This document shows positions 18,056 through 27,680 of a DNA stretch of 64,000 bases, in pieces. The notes under the pieces were generated by a model, which was given only the letters and a program-made list of their open reading frames with translations, made no database searches and was not told the DNA's origin. The translations under genes and the position numbers were made by a program. This DNA is from Marinirhabdus sp050859505 (GTDB lineage: Bacteria > Bacteroidota > Bacteroidia > Flavobacteriales > Flavobacteriaceae). The DNA lies in the NCBI RefSeq assembly GCF_050859505.1, contig NZ_CP193934.1:2294001-2358000 (forward strand), given 5' to 3'. Every line of letters starts with the position of its first letter. Position 1 is the stretch's first letter.

Positions 18056-18652
18056 TTATTCGATAATTCCACCGCAGCTTACGCGTGCACCAGCATCTCC
18101 GGAAGGTTGAGATGTAAAATCATCTACACCTTGATGTACTATAATGGCTTTACCAAGAATATCTTTCTTCTCGTCGCCACAGCCTATACACCATAAATCT
18201 GTAGTAATACTTACGGTACCTTCACCTGTATCGTTGGCTTCAAAATTACCAATGTCTCCTCGGTGAAATCCGTTGGCATCACCCCATTTACCGTGGTCTT
18301 CAAAGGTTGGATTCCAATGTCCTCCAGAAGATTTTCCGTCTGCAGAAGTACAATCTGCCTTTTCGTGGATATGGATAGCGTGTGTGCCAGAAGAAAGCCC
18401 TACTAGTGTAGCTTCCATGGTTACGTTTCCATTCTCTTCTGTAAAGCTAACTTTTCCTGTTGCTTTACTATCACTTTTGGATTCTAAATTGAATGAAACA
18501 GATTTAGGAGACATTGCCTTGTCTTCCTTTACCATTTCTGTAGTATCTTCTTTCATTTCAGAAGAAACATCATCGGTATCTTTTTTTTCGTCCTTACAGC
18601 TTATCATTCCTAAAAATGCAATACTTAAACAGGTTATGACTATTTTTTTCAT
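18056..18652 (-). CDS. sodC: Superoxide dismutase [Cu-Zn] family lipoprotein
   Basis: 198 residues from the ATG at 18652, which places a lipoprotein signal (LGMISC, Cys about 19) at the N-terminus; the longer reading has no sense as a leader. After a Glu/Asp/Lys-rich linker the SOD fold shows the copper ligands in HAIHIHEKADC, the zinc-loop GGHWNPTFEDHG and GFHRGDIGNF, and the active-site Arg in AGARVSCGGIIE. It should remove superoxide in the periplasm or at the outer membrane. It is a separate unit from the minus-strand genes upstream. Confidence 0.93.
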   Translation of the reverse strand: MKKIVITCLSIAFLGMISCKDEKKDTDDVSSEMKEDTTEMVKEDKAMSPKSVSFNLESKSDSKATGKVSFTEENGNVTMEATLVGLSSGTHAIHIHEKADCTSADGKSSGGHWNPTFEDHGKWGDANGFHRGDIGNFEANDTGEGTVSITTDLWCIGCGDEKKDILGKAIIVHQGVDDFTSQPSGDAGARVSCGGIIE

Positions 18653-18727
18653 ATTATGTTGGTTTAAATTAATATCAAGAATAAATGTAAGGACTAAGAT
18701 TGGGCTACCCAAAAATTTAGTGCAATC

Positions 18728-19216
18728 TTAACGTGTATATTTTACCAATTGCTTTAAATCTGTGATTCCCATAGTAAGATTTTCACAAATTATAAGCGAT
18801 CTGTCCACTCGTGTTTGTGTATTCTTTAACCGAAGAATATAATAGATAAGACTCCGCTTTTTACCATCAGTTAATTTTTTGAAGCATTCAAAAGCTTCAT
18901 AGTCTGTTTTTAGTACTGCATCGAGCTCTTCCGGCATTTCAACTCCATATTTTGTAACGTCTTCTTCTAATTGAAGTTTAAAAAAATCTGAAAGTGTTAC
19001 TCCTAATTCTTTTTGGTAGCGCTTTCCAAAACTAACTAGTATTTCCTCATTTCGTCGATGCAATTTTCCGTGGAAAGAAATTTCTTTATTATTAAAAAAA
19101 GCTTTTAGCGCAACTCGGGAATGGCCTTTATCTAAAAAGGGTTGCGCTTCCTTAGCTGGGATTATCACTCCGTGAGTACTTATAATAGTTACTTCAAATA
19201 TATTGGAGCGTAACAT
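18728..19216 (-). CDS. YdeI/DUF1905 family protein
   Basis: 162 residues. The first half matches the DUF1905 pattern (GHSRVALKAFFNNKEISFHGKL, RYQKELGVTLSDFFKLQLEED). The second half is the YdeI, or OmpD-associated, helical domain (PEELDAVLKTDYEAFECFKKL, GKKRSLIYYILRLKN). Members are widespread cytosolic proteins with no settled biochemical role; some were linked to peptide or bacteriocin protection. Its ATG directly follows the stop of the hydrolase-OsmC gene, so translation is probably coupled. Confidence 0.78.
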   Translation of the reverse strand: MLRSNIFEVTIISTHGVIIPAKEAQPFLDKGHSRVALKAFFNNKEISFHGKLHRRNEEILVSFGKRYQKELGVTLSDFFKLQLEEDVTKYGVEMPEELDAVLKTDYEAFECFKKLTDGKKRSLIYYILRLKNTQTRVDRSLIICENLTMGITDLKQLVKYTR

Positions 19217-20431
19217 TTATGTAATCAACTTGGTTACTATTTGAGTTTCGCTATGCAGGGTTTTGTGTACAGGACATTTATCGGCTATTTGAAGTAAACG
19301 CTTCAGCTGTTTTTCATCGAGATTCCCTTCAAATTTAATTTCCCGAGTGAAGGTGTCAATTTTGGCTGTTTCGGCTTCACAATCTTTGCAATCTATCGCG
19401 TGTTGTTTATTGTAACTTATATGCACCTGAACATTTTGTACGTCCCAACCTTTGCGTTTCGCATACATTTGTAGGGTCATTACAGTACAGGCTGCCAAAC
19501 CAGAGGAAACAAGCTCATAAGGAGTGGGGCCATAATCGTTACCGCCAAACGAAGTAGGTTCGTCTGCCGTTAAATAGTGTGTGCCTAATTTAAGATCGGT
19601 TGTAAAGCCATCATTTTTATTGAGACTAGCTACTACATCGTGTTTGGAAGAAATAGTTTCTCGTTCTGGTATTTCCATATACCGGGAAGCCCATCCAGCG
19701 ATTACGTTCCCCGCATACTCAGAATCCTCTTTTCGAGACAACAAATGGTCTGCGCCATCTAAAGACACAAAGCTTTTGGGATGGTGCGCCGCCATATAAA
19801 TTTCTTCAGCATTATTCACCGAAACCGTGGCATCCTGTGGCGAATGAAGAATTAATAATGCTTTTCTCATACTTCCAACCACTTCTTTTATGGGCTGTTT
19901 TTTAAGATCGTCAAGAAAATGTTTTCTAATAGTGAAAGGTCTTCCGCTTAAATTTACTTGTGCTTTACCTTCACGTTCTATTTTTTCTAGGTCTTGCTCT
20001 AAGTGATTTTTTACATGTTCAGGATCACTGGGAGCGTTAATAGTAACAACTGCCTTTATGGAAGCAAGCTTAGCAGCAGCCATTAAAACTGCAGTGCCAC
20101 CTAAAGAATGTCCAATAAGTAGGGTAGGGGCTTTGTATTCTTTTTCAAGAAACTTGGCTGCCGCAAGTAAGTCTTCTACATTCCCACTAAAATTGGTGTT
20201 TTCAAAATCGCCTTCACTTTCTCCCAGTCCGGTAAAATCGAACCGTAACACACCAAATCCTGCTGCTGTTAAGGCTCGGCTTACATTTTTTACAGCCAAG
20301 AGATTTTTGGTGCAGGTAAAACAATGCGCAAAAATGGCAAAATTATGTGGTTGTTGGTCGGCAGGAAGTTCTAACCGTCCAGCCAATTTCAGGTTTTCGT
20401 GATTCGGGAAATTTACTTTGTGTAGATTCAT
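19217..20431 (-). CDS. Bifunctional alpha/beta hydrolase - OsmC fusion protein
   Basis: 404 residues with two fused domains. Residues 1 to about 250 form an alpha/beta hydrolase with the nucleophile elbow GHSLGG, an acid around LHSPQDATV and the His in GADHLLS. Residues about 265-404 form an OsmC/Ohr-type peroxiredoxin domain with one Cys in SSGLAACTVMTLQ and the second in IADKCPVHKTL. The known OsmC role is thiol reduction of organic peroxides. The fusion suggests release of a substrate by ester cleavage followed by peroxide reduction, which is inference. It overlaps the DUF2490 gene by one base upstream and abuts the YdeI gene downstream. Confidence 0.92.
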   Translation of the reverse strand: MNLHKVNFPNHENLKLAGRLELPADQQPHNFAIFAHCFTCTKNLLAVKNVSRALTAAGFGVLRFDFTGLGESEGDFENTNFSGNVEDLLAAAKFLEKEYKAPTLLIGHSLGGTAVLMAAAKLASIKAVVTINAPSDPEHVKNHLEQDLEKIEREGKAQVNLSGRPFTIRKHFLDDLKKQPIKEVVGSMRKALLILHSPQDATVSVNNAEEIYMAAHHPKSFVSLDGADHLLSRKEDSEYAGNVIAGWASRYMEIPERETISSKHDVVASLNKNDGFTTDLKLGTHYLTADEPTSFGGNDYGPTPYELVSSGLAACTVMTLQMYAKRKGWDVQNVQVHISYNKQHAIDCKDCEAETAKIDTFTREIKFEGNLDEKQLKRLLQIADKCPVHKTLHSETQIVTKLIT

Positions 20432-21120
20432 TAAGGTGTCGTTTTTTTAGAGAAGTCGGGAGTAAAGGTAATTTCTAACAATAATCGATCAAAATCTGGC
20501 CCATCCAGATGAATTCTTTGGTATCCAACCCTGGATTTTATAAAGTTACTAAATTTATACCCTGCGCCAACTCCAAACCAGTTTTGGGCAAAGGTAGGCT
20601 CGTCACCAACATTCAGCCAGATTTCGTTATACACATCTGCACTCCATGCATCCGAAAATGGATATGTGAATTTTGCCATATAGCGAAACCAATGGCGCGT
20701 ATCTGTTTCGCCATTATTAACAATAAATCTATTTTCTAGTCGCGCACGATGGTCTACTTTTACCTTACCTACGTTGTGATCCAGATAAATATCCTCCACA
20801 ATCCGGTGTTCGTCGAATGAAGGCGGTATTTCTGAAAGATACGAGAAGTCATTTCTGAAATATGCATATCCAATACCTGCAGAGAGTCCTTCCATAATAC
20901 GATATTTAACCCCCGTACGTATTTTAAATTGTTGAATTTCACTCACCAATTCATAAAACCGAAACTGCGTCTGCAGTTGAAACGATACTTTTTCAGATAT
21001 TTTACTATTGGAAGCAAGGATATACCACACACCCAGTTCATCACTTGGGTCTTGTTGCGCTAGGCTATTTGTTGTAAACGAAAAGAGCAGAATGGCTGCT
21101 ATAAACGTGTTGTATTTCAT
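20431..21120 (-). CDS. DUF2490 family outer-membrane beta-barrel protein
   Basis: 229 residues: a signal peptide (1-21, cut near SLAQQ) and then amphipathic strands typical of a small barrel (SFQLQTQFRFYELV, VKYRIMEGLSAGIGYAYF, SRVGYQRIHLDG). The start LGVWYILASNSKISEKVS is the usual opening of DUF2490. The function is unknown. It lies 8 bases after the S9 peptidase gene and its stop overlaps the next start by one base (TAATG). Confidence 0.85.
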   Translation of the reverse strand: MKYNTFIAAILLFSFTTNSLAQQDPSDELGVWYILASNSKISEKVSFQLQTQFRFYELVSEIQQFKIRTGVKYRIMEGLSAGIGYAYFRNDFSYLSEIPPSFDEHRIVEDIYLDHNVGKVKVDHRARLENRFIVNNGETDTRHWFRYMAKFTYPFSDAWSADVYNEIWLNVGDEPTFAQNWFGVGAGYKFSNFIKSRVGYQRIHLDGPDFDRLLLEITFTPDFSKKTTP

Positions 21121-21128
21121 AATTTATT

Positions 21129-23069
21129 TTATTTTATTTCTTCTCCTTTAATTTCTTTACTATCTGGAATATCCTGATTTTCTCCTTTTAAATAGGTGTC
21201 CAGAAATTCCTTAATTTTTCCGTAGGCTTCAATCTGGTTTTCTTTTTTTACAAATCCGTGGCCTTCATCTTCAAATAAAACATACTCTACGGGAACTCCA
21301 TTTTTTTTCACGCCCGCTACAATTTCATCACTTTCTACTTGTAATACTCGCGGATCCTTAGCGCCTTGCAGTACCATTAAAGGTTTTGTCACCTTATCGG
21401 TATGAAATAATGGCGATATTTTTCGTAATCTTATGGAGTCTTCTGTATTTGGGTCGCCCATTTCGGTATACAATGCATCTTTAAAAGATTCCCACCAGGG
21501 CGGAATGCTTTTTAATGTGCGTAACCAATTGGTCACTCCAAAAATGTTCACGCCTACAGCAAATTCTTCAGGAGCATAGGTGAGCGCAGCCATCGTCATA
21601 TATCCACCATACGAACCTCCTAAAATCCCAATTCGTTCTCCATCAATAACATCCTGAGCCGCCAGCCAATCTTTTCCTGCAATACAGTCTTTAAGGTCTT
21701 TTTCCCCGTGGTTTTGATCGTCCATCTTGTAAAAACTCTTTCCATAACCACTACTACCTCTGTTATTCACAGCCAATACCGCATACCCATTATTTACTAA
21801 ATACTGAATAGTACTATTAAAACCTTGCCTGGATTGACCGCCGGGTCCACCGTGAACCCATACGAGTGCTGGAACAGGATTTTCTTTGGTCGCTTGAATG
21901 GGTTGATAGTAAATGGCTGGAATTTCCAACCCATCAAAAGACTTGAATCTAACTACCTGAGCCGAAACTAAATCTTCTTGATTTATTTCATCATTTAAAT
22001 TTTCAGTAAGTCTTGAAAACTCTTTTGTTTTTAAATTGTAAGAATAAGAGTCGGATGGGGTGTTAGATCCTCCTAAACTCACTAAGGCAGCTTCTTCATC
22101 CCGAGAGAAAGAAACACTTGTAATCTCTTTATTTTCTACGGAAGGTACTTCCAATATTTTTCCAGTAGCTACTTCGGTAATTTCTAAGTTGTTTTTAGCA
22201 TCTTCGTTTATAAAAGTAACTTGATATTTTCCATTTTCTGAAAACGAATACCCATTAATATCCCACTCTTTTTCAAGTACTTTTTCTTTGGTACCCGCTT
22301 CTAAATTGTATTTCATTACATAACTGAATTCTCCTCCATGGTCCGTGGTGTAATACATAAATGTTCCATCTGGCGAAAAATCCTGCGGATTGTTATTACT
22401 TGCTGCATCATTCACTTTTGTTTTAGTTCCGGATTCAGTATTCAGAACAAATAAATCTGAATCGTTTGTATTAATTGGGCTCAGCAAGGCTATGTATTTT
22501 TTATCTTCACTCATACCCGCAAAATCGAATCCTTCTTCAATTTGATATATCATTTTTGATGAAAGCGTCGCTAGATCCATTTCATATTGATCCATATATC
22601 TTGGATCGCGCTGGTTGCTGGCATAGTAAAAACTCTTTCCATCTTTTGACCATCCGTTAAAAAGTGCACGGACCTCTTTGATGGGAGTAAGCGCTTTCAC
22701 TTCTTCCCCATCTTTCATATAAATTTTATAGATCTCGTCGCCATTGCCATCCATTCTAAAAAGGATACGATCGTCTTCCGGGAAATAAGAAATACCATAA
22801 ATGGAAGCGCTGTCGCTTTGGGTGATAGCCGTTACATCTCCACCAGAAATTGTGGTCGTGTACATATTGAATATTCCAGAGCGGTTGCTCGTCATCAATA
22901 TTTTACTCTTGTCTGAAGAATACCCGTTGGCAAAAGCACTTTCGTTATCCATAAACTGAGCAATGGTATACTGCTGTATTTTTTTTGCTTCGGCGATTTC
23001 TTCTTTTTTAGTTTCCTTGCAGGCAGCAAAAAGAAGTAGTGCTGTGCATACTACGATGAGTTGTTTCAT
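21129..23069 (-). CDS. S9 family prolyl oligopeptidase-type peptidase (lipoprotein)
   Basis: 646 residues. A lipoprotein signal (LLLFAAC, Cys about 17) precedes a seven-bladed propeller (about 40-380) and a C-terminal alpha/beta hydrolase domain. The triad is Ser486 (GGSYGGYM), Asp572 (GAKDPRV) and His604 (DEGHGF). Such enzymes cut short peptides from the N-terminus or after proline in the periplasm. It lies 17 bases after the VPS10-like gene, and the two probably work on envelope or imported peptides. Confidence 0.93.
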   Translation of the reverse strand: MKQLIVVCTALLLFAACKETKKEEIAEAKKIQQYTIAQFMDNESAFANGYSSDKSKILMTSNRSGIFNMYTTTISGGDVTAITQSDSASIYGISYFPEDDRILFRMDGNGDEIYKIYMKDGEEVKALTPIKEVRALFNGWSKDGKSFYYASNQRDPRYMDQYEMDLATLSSKMIYQIEEGFDFAGMSEDKKYIALLSPINTNDSDLFVLNTESGTKTKVNDAASNNNPQDFSPDGTFMYYTTDHGGEFSYVMKYNLEAGTKEKVLEKEWDINGYSFSENGKYQVTFINEDAKNNLEITEVATGKILEVPSVENKEITSVSFSRDEEAALVSLGGSNTPSDSYSYNLKTKEFSRLTENLNDEINQEDLVSAQVVRFKSFDGLEIPAIYYQPIQATKENPVPALVWVHGGPGGQSRQGFNSTIQYLVNNGYAVLAVNNRGSSGYGKSFYKMDDQNHGEKDLKDCIAGKDWLAAQDVIDGERIGILGGSYGGYMTMAALTYAPEEFAVGVNIFGVTNWLRTLKSIPPWWESFKDALYTEMGDPNTEDSIRLRKISPLFHTDKVTKPLMVLQGAKDPRVLQVESDEIVAGVKKNGVPVEYVLFEDEGHGFVKKENQIEAYGKIKEFLDTYLKGENQDIPDSKEIKGEEIK

Positions 23070-23086
23070 TATGGTAGAGGTTTTAG

Positions 23087-26000
23087 TTAGTCAAGTTTTA
23101 TAGGTTGGATCTCTTTAAAAGGGGCTAATGCTATCTTTTCTACCTTAGACCTATACTTTGGCCATTCGGTTACAAAAAAAGTGTTTGTTTTTTCCAGTGC
23201 TGTTGTTAATTCATCTTTTGCCTGTTGTATTAAAATACGCTCCGTTTTGGTTAATCCTGCAGGACGACTACCGCTATAATAACTGGCCTGGCCTATGCGT
23301 TGCATCACCGTAACTTCTGGATTACGGGTAATTCCCTGTCGTTTGTCAACACTGCCAATATATAAAGCTACTAATGAGTCTATTTGTTTCGTAACCTCCT
23401 TGGTTTGTTTTATTTCGTCTTTATACTTTTTTTTATCTTCTTTCGAGAGCCTTTTGCTGAACTCTTCAGCAGCGTTTTTATTTTCTACCAATTGTTTTAC
23501 AGCATTGGCAGCTGTCTGTGTCATTTCCTGAATTTGCTTAGAAGCAGTATAACTATCGGTAATGGCTTGCTGAGGAATATCCAGACGTGGGTCCGTTTCA
23601 ACAGTAATAGTTGTGGAGGTAGTATTCCCATCGTGCTCTAAAGTAATTGTATAGGTGCCGGGCTTTACCGTAGTTCCACCAGACTCTCCTCGGCGTTTTC
23701 TAATAGTACGTGACGGACGGTCCACACCAGCTTCGTCCATTCTCCAGCGCCACATATAGATTCCTGTACTGTCTGGAACTTTTCTTTTAAGTGTTCTAAT
23801 CAATCGGGTGCCATCGTAAACCTTCATGTAAATTGAATCCTTACTAGGTTTTGCATCATCCATTTCATCATCTTTATCGGTATCTTCAGTACTATCATTT
23901 TCATTGTCCTCTAATTCTGCCGAAGCGTCGTCACCTGCCGCTTCGTCATCTTCACTTTTTTTAGCATCGGTTCCTGAGCCTGTGGAAGGGGCGTCTTTTT
24001 TCTCTTCTACCTTCTTCTTAAAAAAATACTGAATTCTTGCACCACTAGCTCTGTTTTCTCCGTGATAGGTTGCATCACCACCAAATCTGCTTCCTGTGGG
24101 TTGTTGGTACGCCGCTTGATATGCAGTTGGCGGACTAAAAACTCGAATGTTTTCATTTAAAACTGAAGTGTTCTTCGCAATTTCACGAAGGGGTTTAATA
24201 TCGTCCAGTACCCAGGCAGCACGGCCAAATGTACCTAAGACCAAATCGTCTTCACGTTCTTGAATTACCATGTCTTTTACTGAAACGGTTGGAAACCCGT
24301 GTGTCCATTTCATCCAATCGTTACCTGCATTGGTAGAAACATACAATCCGTCATCGGTTCCTAAAAACATGAGATTTTTTTCTTTGAGGTCTTCTAGTAT
24401 GCTTAGCGCGTAGCTTTCAGTATCGTTTTCGTCTACTATACGGTTCCATGTTTTTCCGTAGTTGGTGGTTCTATAGGCATAGGGCGTATAATTGAATCTT
24501 CGGTAATCGTTGGCTACCAATAACGCTTCGCCTTTATTCTTGTTACTCGCTTTTATCTGAACGATCCAGCTTCCTTTTGGGAATCCAGGAATGTTATTTG
24601 AAACATCGGTCCAGTTTTGTCCTCCGTTCTGGGTGTAATGAACACGTCCGTCATCACTACCAGCCCAAAGCATATTTTGTTCCAGGGGAGAAGGTTCTAT
24701 CACCAAAATAGTGGTGTGATTTTCAGCACCCGTAGCGTCCATTGTTAAGCCACCGCTATCACCTTGTTTTTGTTTTTCAGGATCGTTGGTAGTAAGATCT
24801 GGTGAAATTACTTCCCAAGTTAATCCTTTGTCTATAGATTTATGTACAAACTGACTTCCGAAATATATAGTACTATTGTCGAAAGGATCGATATTTATAG
24901 CACTGTTCCAGTTAAATCGCAACTCCACTTTGGGGTCTGCATGTGTAGGCTTTACAGTATAATTGTTTCCGGTTATATAATCATACCGGCTCACAAATCC
25001 CTGCTGACTCATACTCCAGCCATAGCGACTGTTGTCACGGTCTGGGACTACATCAAACCCATCACCAAAGCTTATTTCCTGCCAGTAGCTATTTCGAATA
25101 CCTTGTGATTTCCAAACATAGGCAGGGCCTCTCCAGCTTCCGTTATCCTGCATCCCGCCGTACACATTATATGGAAACTCATTATCTACATTAATATGAT
25201 AAAATTGCGCTACAGGCAAATTACCCACAAAACGCCACGAGTTGCCACCGTCGTGTGTAATGTTCATCCCACCATCGTTACCATCCATCATAAAACTACC
25301 ATCGTTAGGATGAATCCACCAGGCGTGATGGTCTGGGTGCACGCCGTTATCTACACCATAGGCTGGCATTAATTCTTTAAAATTCTTTCCACCATCTTCA
25401 GATACATTCACGTAGGTGAAAACCGAATACACTCTATTTTCATTTTCTGGGTCCACAAAAATATCGCTGTAGTAAAAAGGTCGGTTGCCAATATCATCTT
25501 TATCATTAATTTTTTTCCATGTAAAGCCGCCATCTTCAGATTTGTAAAGGGCATTTTTCTTAGCTTCTACTAAAGCATACACAATATTTGGTTTGTTGGG
25601 TGCTATGGCCAGACCTATGCGTCCCAATTCTCCTTTTGGCAATCCGTCCGCATCGGTACGTTCTTCCCATGTTTCTCCTCCGTCGTGTGTAATAAAGAGA
25701 CCAGAACCTTCACCACCGGATTTAAAAAACCAAGGATCACGTTTGTGCTCCCACATAGCGACCATAATTTTATTGGGATTGGTGGGGTCCATCACCATAT
25801 CTGCTACACCCGTTTTTTCGTTTTGAAACAAAATTTTATTCCATGTTTTACCCCCATCGGTAGTTTTAAATACCCCGCGTTCCGGATGTATACCCCAGGG
25901 AGAACCAATGGCACCTACATACACTACATTAGGATTTGTGGGATCTATTAAAATTTTATGAATGTGACGGGTTTTTTCTAACCCCATGGCTTTCCAGCTT

Positions 26001-26380
26001 TTTCCCCCATCGAGGGATTTATAAACGCCAAAACCACCATTTAAACTATTTCTAGGGTTACCTTCACCAGTTCCCACCCAAATCACACTGGGATTGCTTT
26101 GTTGAATAGCCACTGCACCAATAGATGCTGTCTTTTCATCATCAAAAATTGGAGCCCATTTAATACCGCCACTGGTACTTTTCCAGAGTCCGCCAGAAGC
26201 AGTTCCCACATACATTACATCTGGATCGTTGTTCACTACGTCAATAGAAGTAACCCTTCCAGACATTCCACCAGGGCCTATATTACGAGGTTTTAGATCT
26301 TTCAAAATATCGTTGGTAAGTTGTTGTGCCGAAAGACTTGAGGAAATGGCAATACAAAAGAGGAGGAAAAGTTTTTTCAT
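23087..26380 (-). CDS. VPS10/sortilin-like beta-propeller protein, secreted
   Basis: 1097 residues from the ATG at 26380, which starts a clear signal peptide (MKKLFLLFCIAISSSLSAQ). The main part is a large propeller made of BNR/sortilin repeats, for example GTASGGLWKSTSGG, GVFKTTDGGKTW, FITHDGGETWEE and ALYKSEDGGFTW. After about residue 780 comes a Lys/Glu- then Asp/Glu-rich linker and a C-terminal part with an Ig-like strand region (GTYTITLEHDGNTTSTTITV) and a helical end. Related proteins are annotated as glycosyl hydrolases, but no catalytic site is obvious, so it is more likely a binding or scaffold protein. It heads the unit with the S9 peptidase. Confidence 0.88.
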   Translation of the reverse strand: MKKLFLLFCIAISSSLSAQQLTNDILKDLKPRNIGPGGMSGRVTSIDVVNNDPDVMYVGTASGGLWKSTSGGIKWAPIFDDEKTASIGAVAIQQSNPSVIWVGTGEGNPRNSLNGGFGVYKSLDGGKSWKAMGLEKTRHIHKILIDPTNPNVVYVGAIGSPWGIHPERGVFKTTDGGKTWNKILFQNEKTGVADMVMDPTNPNKIMVAMWEHKRDPWFFKSGGEGSGLFITHDGGETWEERTDADGLPKGELGRIGLAIAPNKPNIVYALVEAKKNALYKSEDGGFTWKKINDKDDIGNRPFYYSDIFVDPENENRVYSVFTYVNVSEDGGKNFKELMPAYGVDNGVHPDHHAWWIHPNDGSFMMDGNDGGMNITHDGGNSWRFVGNLPVAQFYHINVDNEFPYNVYGGMQDNGSWRGPAYVWKSQGIRNSYWQEISFGDGFDVVPDRDNSRYGWSMSQQGFVSRYDYITGNNYTVKPTHADPKVELRFNWNSAINIDPFDNSTIYFGSQFVHKSIDKGLTWEVISPDLTTNDPEKQKQGDSGGLTMDATGAENHTTILVIEPSPLEQNMLWAGSDDGRVHYTQNGGQNWTDVSNNIPGFPKGSWIVQIKASNKNKGEALLVANDYRRFNYTPYAYRTTNYGKTWNRIVDENDTESYALSILEDLKEKNLMFLGTDDGLYVSTNAGNDWMKWTHGFPTVSVKDMVIQEREDDLVLGTFGRAAWVLDDIKPLREIAKNTSVLNENIRVFSPPTAYQAAYQQPTGSRFGGDATYHGENRASGARIQYFFKKKVEEKKDAPSTGSGTDAKKSEDDEAAGDDASAELEDNENDSTEDTDKDDEMDDAKPSKDSIYMKVYDGTRLIRTLKRKVPDSTGIYMWRWRMDEAGVDRPSRTIRKRRGESGGTTVKPGTYTITLEHDGNTTSTTITVETDPRLDIPQQAITDSYTASKQIQEMTQTAANAVKQLVENKNAAEEFSKRLSKEDKKKYKDEIKQTKEVTKQIDSLVALYIGSVDKRQGITRNPEVTVMQRIGQASYYSGSRPAGLTKTERILIQQAKDELTTALEKTNTFFVTEWPKYRSKVEKIALAPFKEIQPIKLD

Positions 26381-26434
26381 GAATCTTAAAATTTTTAGGA
26401 GCCTAAAGATAACCATTCTTGATTTGTATATAAA

Positions 26435-26470
26435 AAAATCCCTTCAGTACTTTTGTGCTGAAGGGATTTT
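26435..26470 (-). terminator. Terminator downstream of the MscS gene
   Basis: AAAATCCCTTCAG (26435-26447) pairs with CTGAAGGGATTTT (26458-26470). It lies 20 bases past the mscS-family stop codon on the minus strand, with a T-rich tract following in that direction. Confidence 0.8.
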
Positions 26471-26492
26471 AAATCTCGATATTTTCTAAAGT

Positions 26493-27548
26493 TTAAGACG
26501 CTTTGTCTTTATTCTTATCAATATCTTCGGCCTTTTGTGCTTTTTTAGAAATCGATTCTTTATGAACTCCCGTCTTGTTTTTTAAGGCCTCCTTTGCTTC
26601 CTTTAAATCTTCTCGCGCTTCTTTTAAGTCGTGAGCATTTTGAATTTCTACCTGTGTTGGGAATGGTAAATCAATACCAGCTTCATCCATTGCTTTCTGA
26701 GTATCGTGTAAAACTCTTGACCAAACTTGTACCACATTTGCCCGATCACTTTTGGTCCACCAGCGTACTCGTATGGTCAACCAACTATCGGCTTGATCCC
26801 AAACTAAGGTTTCTACAGGTTTTTCAGGTGTAACACCTTCTACATTTTCTACCGATTTCTTAAGAATTTTCATCGCTTTCATGTAATCTTCATCATACCC
26901 TAATCCTACGTCGTATTGGGAGCGGATAAATTCGTGTGCTGTTTTTACCACAACTGAAGTATTGTACACCGTATTATTAGGAATCACGACACGTTGTCCA
27001 TCGTACGTTCTAATAATGGTTGCACGGGTTTTAATTTGCTCCACAGTTCCTTCATATTCATTTACGATAATTTGGTCACCAATTTCAAAGGGCTGTCTCA
27101 ATAATATGAGTATTCCTGCAAGCCAGTTCTGTAAAATATCCTGAAAGGCAAAACCAATGGCAACAGAGGAGACTCCCATTCCTGCGATTAAATCGGCCGG
27201 ACTTAAATTAGGTGCCATTATTGTTAATGCAAGTGCAATACCACCAATCATTACCAAGTACCTGGTAAAAGAACCTAAAAGATCACCAAAGTTGGCGCGT
27301 CCTTTGTCTTTCAACATTCTTTTAACCAATCTGCCCAACCATCGAGAAATATAAACGAAAGCAATGAGCACTGCAATACCTATTACAATATTGGGCAACG
27401 CTTTAATTAGGCTATCGAGCCAGGTATCTAATTTTTCAATTATTGATGTTGTATTAATATCCAACTCGCCTTCTTTATCTTTATCTTTCGGACCAGTAAC
27501 ATCTTCTTGGAAAATAATAAGGTTGACGAGTAGTTTTTGAAATAGCAT
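26493..27548 (-). CDS. Small-conductance mechanosensitive channel (MscS family)
   Basis: 351 residues. Three membrane helices lie at about residues 42-65, 90-112 and 120-150, the last being the pore helix with alternating Gly/Ala (IAGMGVSSVAIGFAFQDILQNWLAGILIL). Next is the beta domain (FEIGDQIIVNEYEGTVEQI, TRATIIRTYDGQRVVIPN) and the alpha/beta cage. The C-terminus adds about 45 Lys/Glu-rich residues that are not part of the channel core. It releases solutes from the inner membrane on osmotic downshock. Confidence 0.94.
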   Translation of the reverse strand: MLFQKLLVNLIIFQEDVTGPKDKDKEGELDINTTSIIEKLDTWLDSLIKALPNIVIGIAVLIAFVYISRWLGRLVKRMLKDKGRANFGDLLGSFTRYLVMIGGIALALTIMAPNLSPADLIAGMGVSSVAIGFAFQDILQNWLAGILILLRQPFEIGDQIIVNEYEGTVEQIKTRATIIRTYDGQRVVIPNNTVYNTSVVVKTAHEFIRSQYDVGLGYDEDYMKAMKILKKSVENVEGVTPEKPVETLVWDQADSWLTIRVRWWTKSDRANVVQVWSRVLHDTQKAMDEAGIDLPFPTQVEIQNAHDLKEAREDLKEAKEALKNKTGVHKESISKKAQKAEDIDKNKDKAS

Positions 27549-27680
27549 ATACGTGTGTTTTTTGGAAAATTAAAGCTTATTTGTGGCAGTTTTTCTTAAC
27601 AAAATTGTAAAGTTGGTATTCTAACTTTTGTTTAACAAAATAGAACATATAGTTATACAATTATGTGGTAATTTTAGAAG

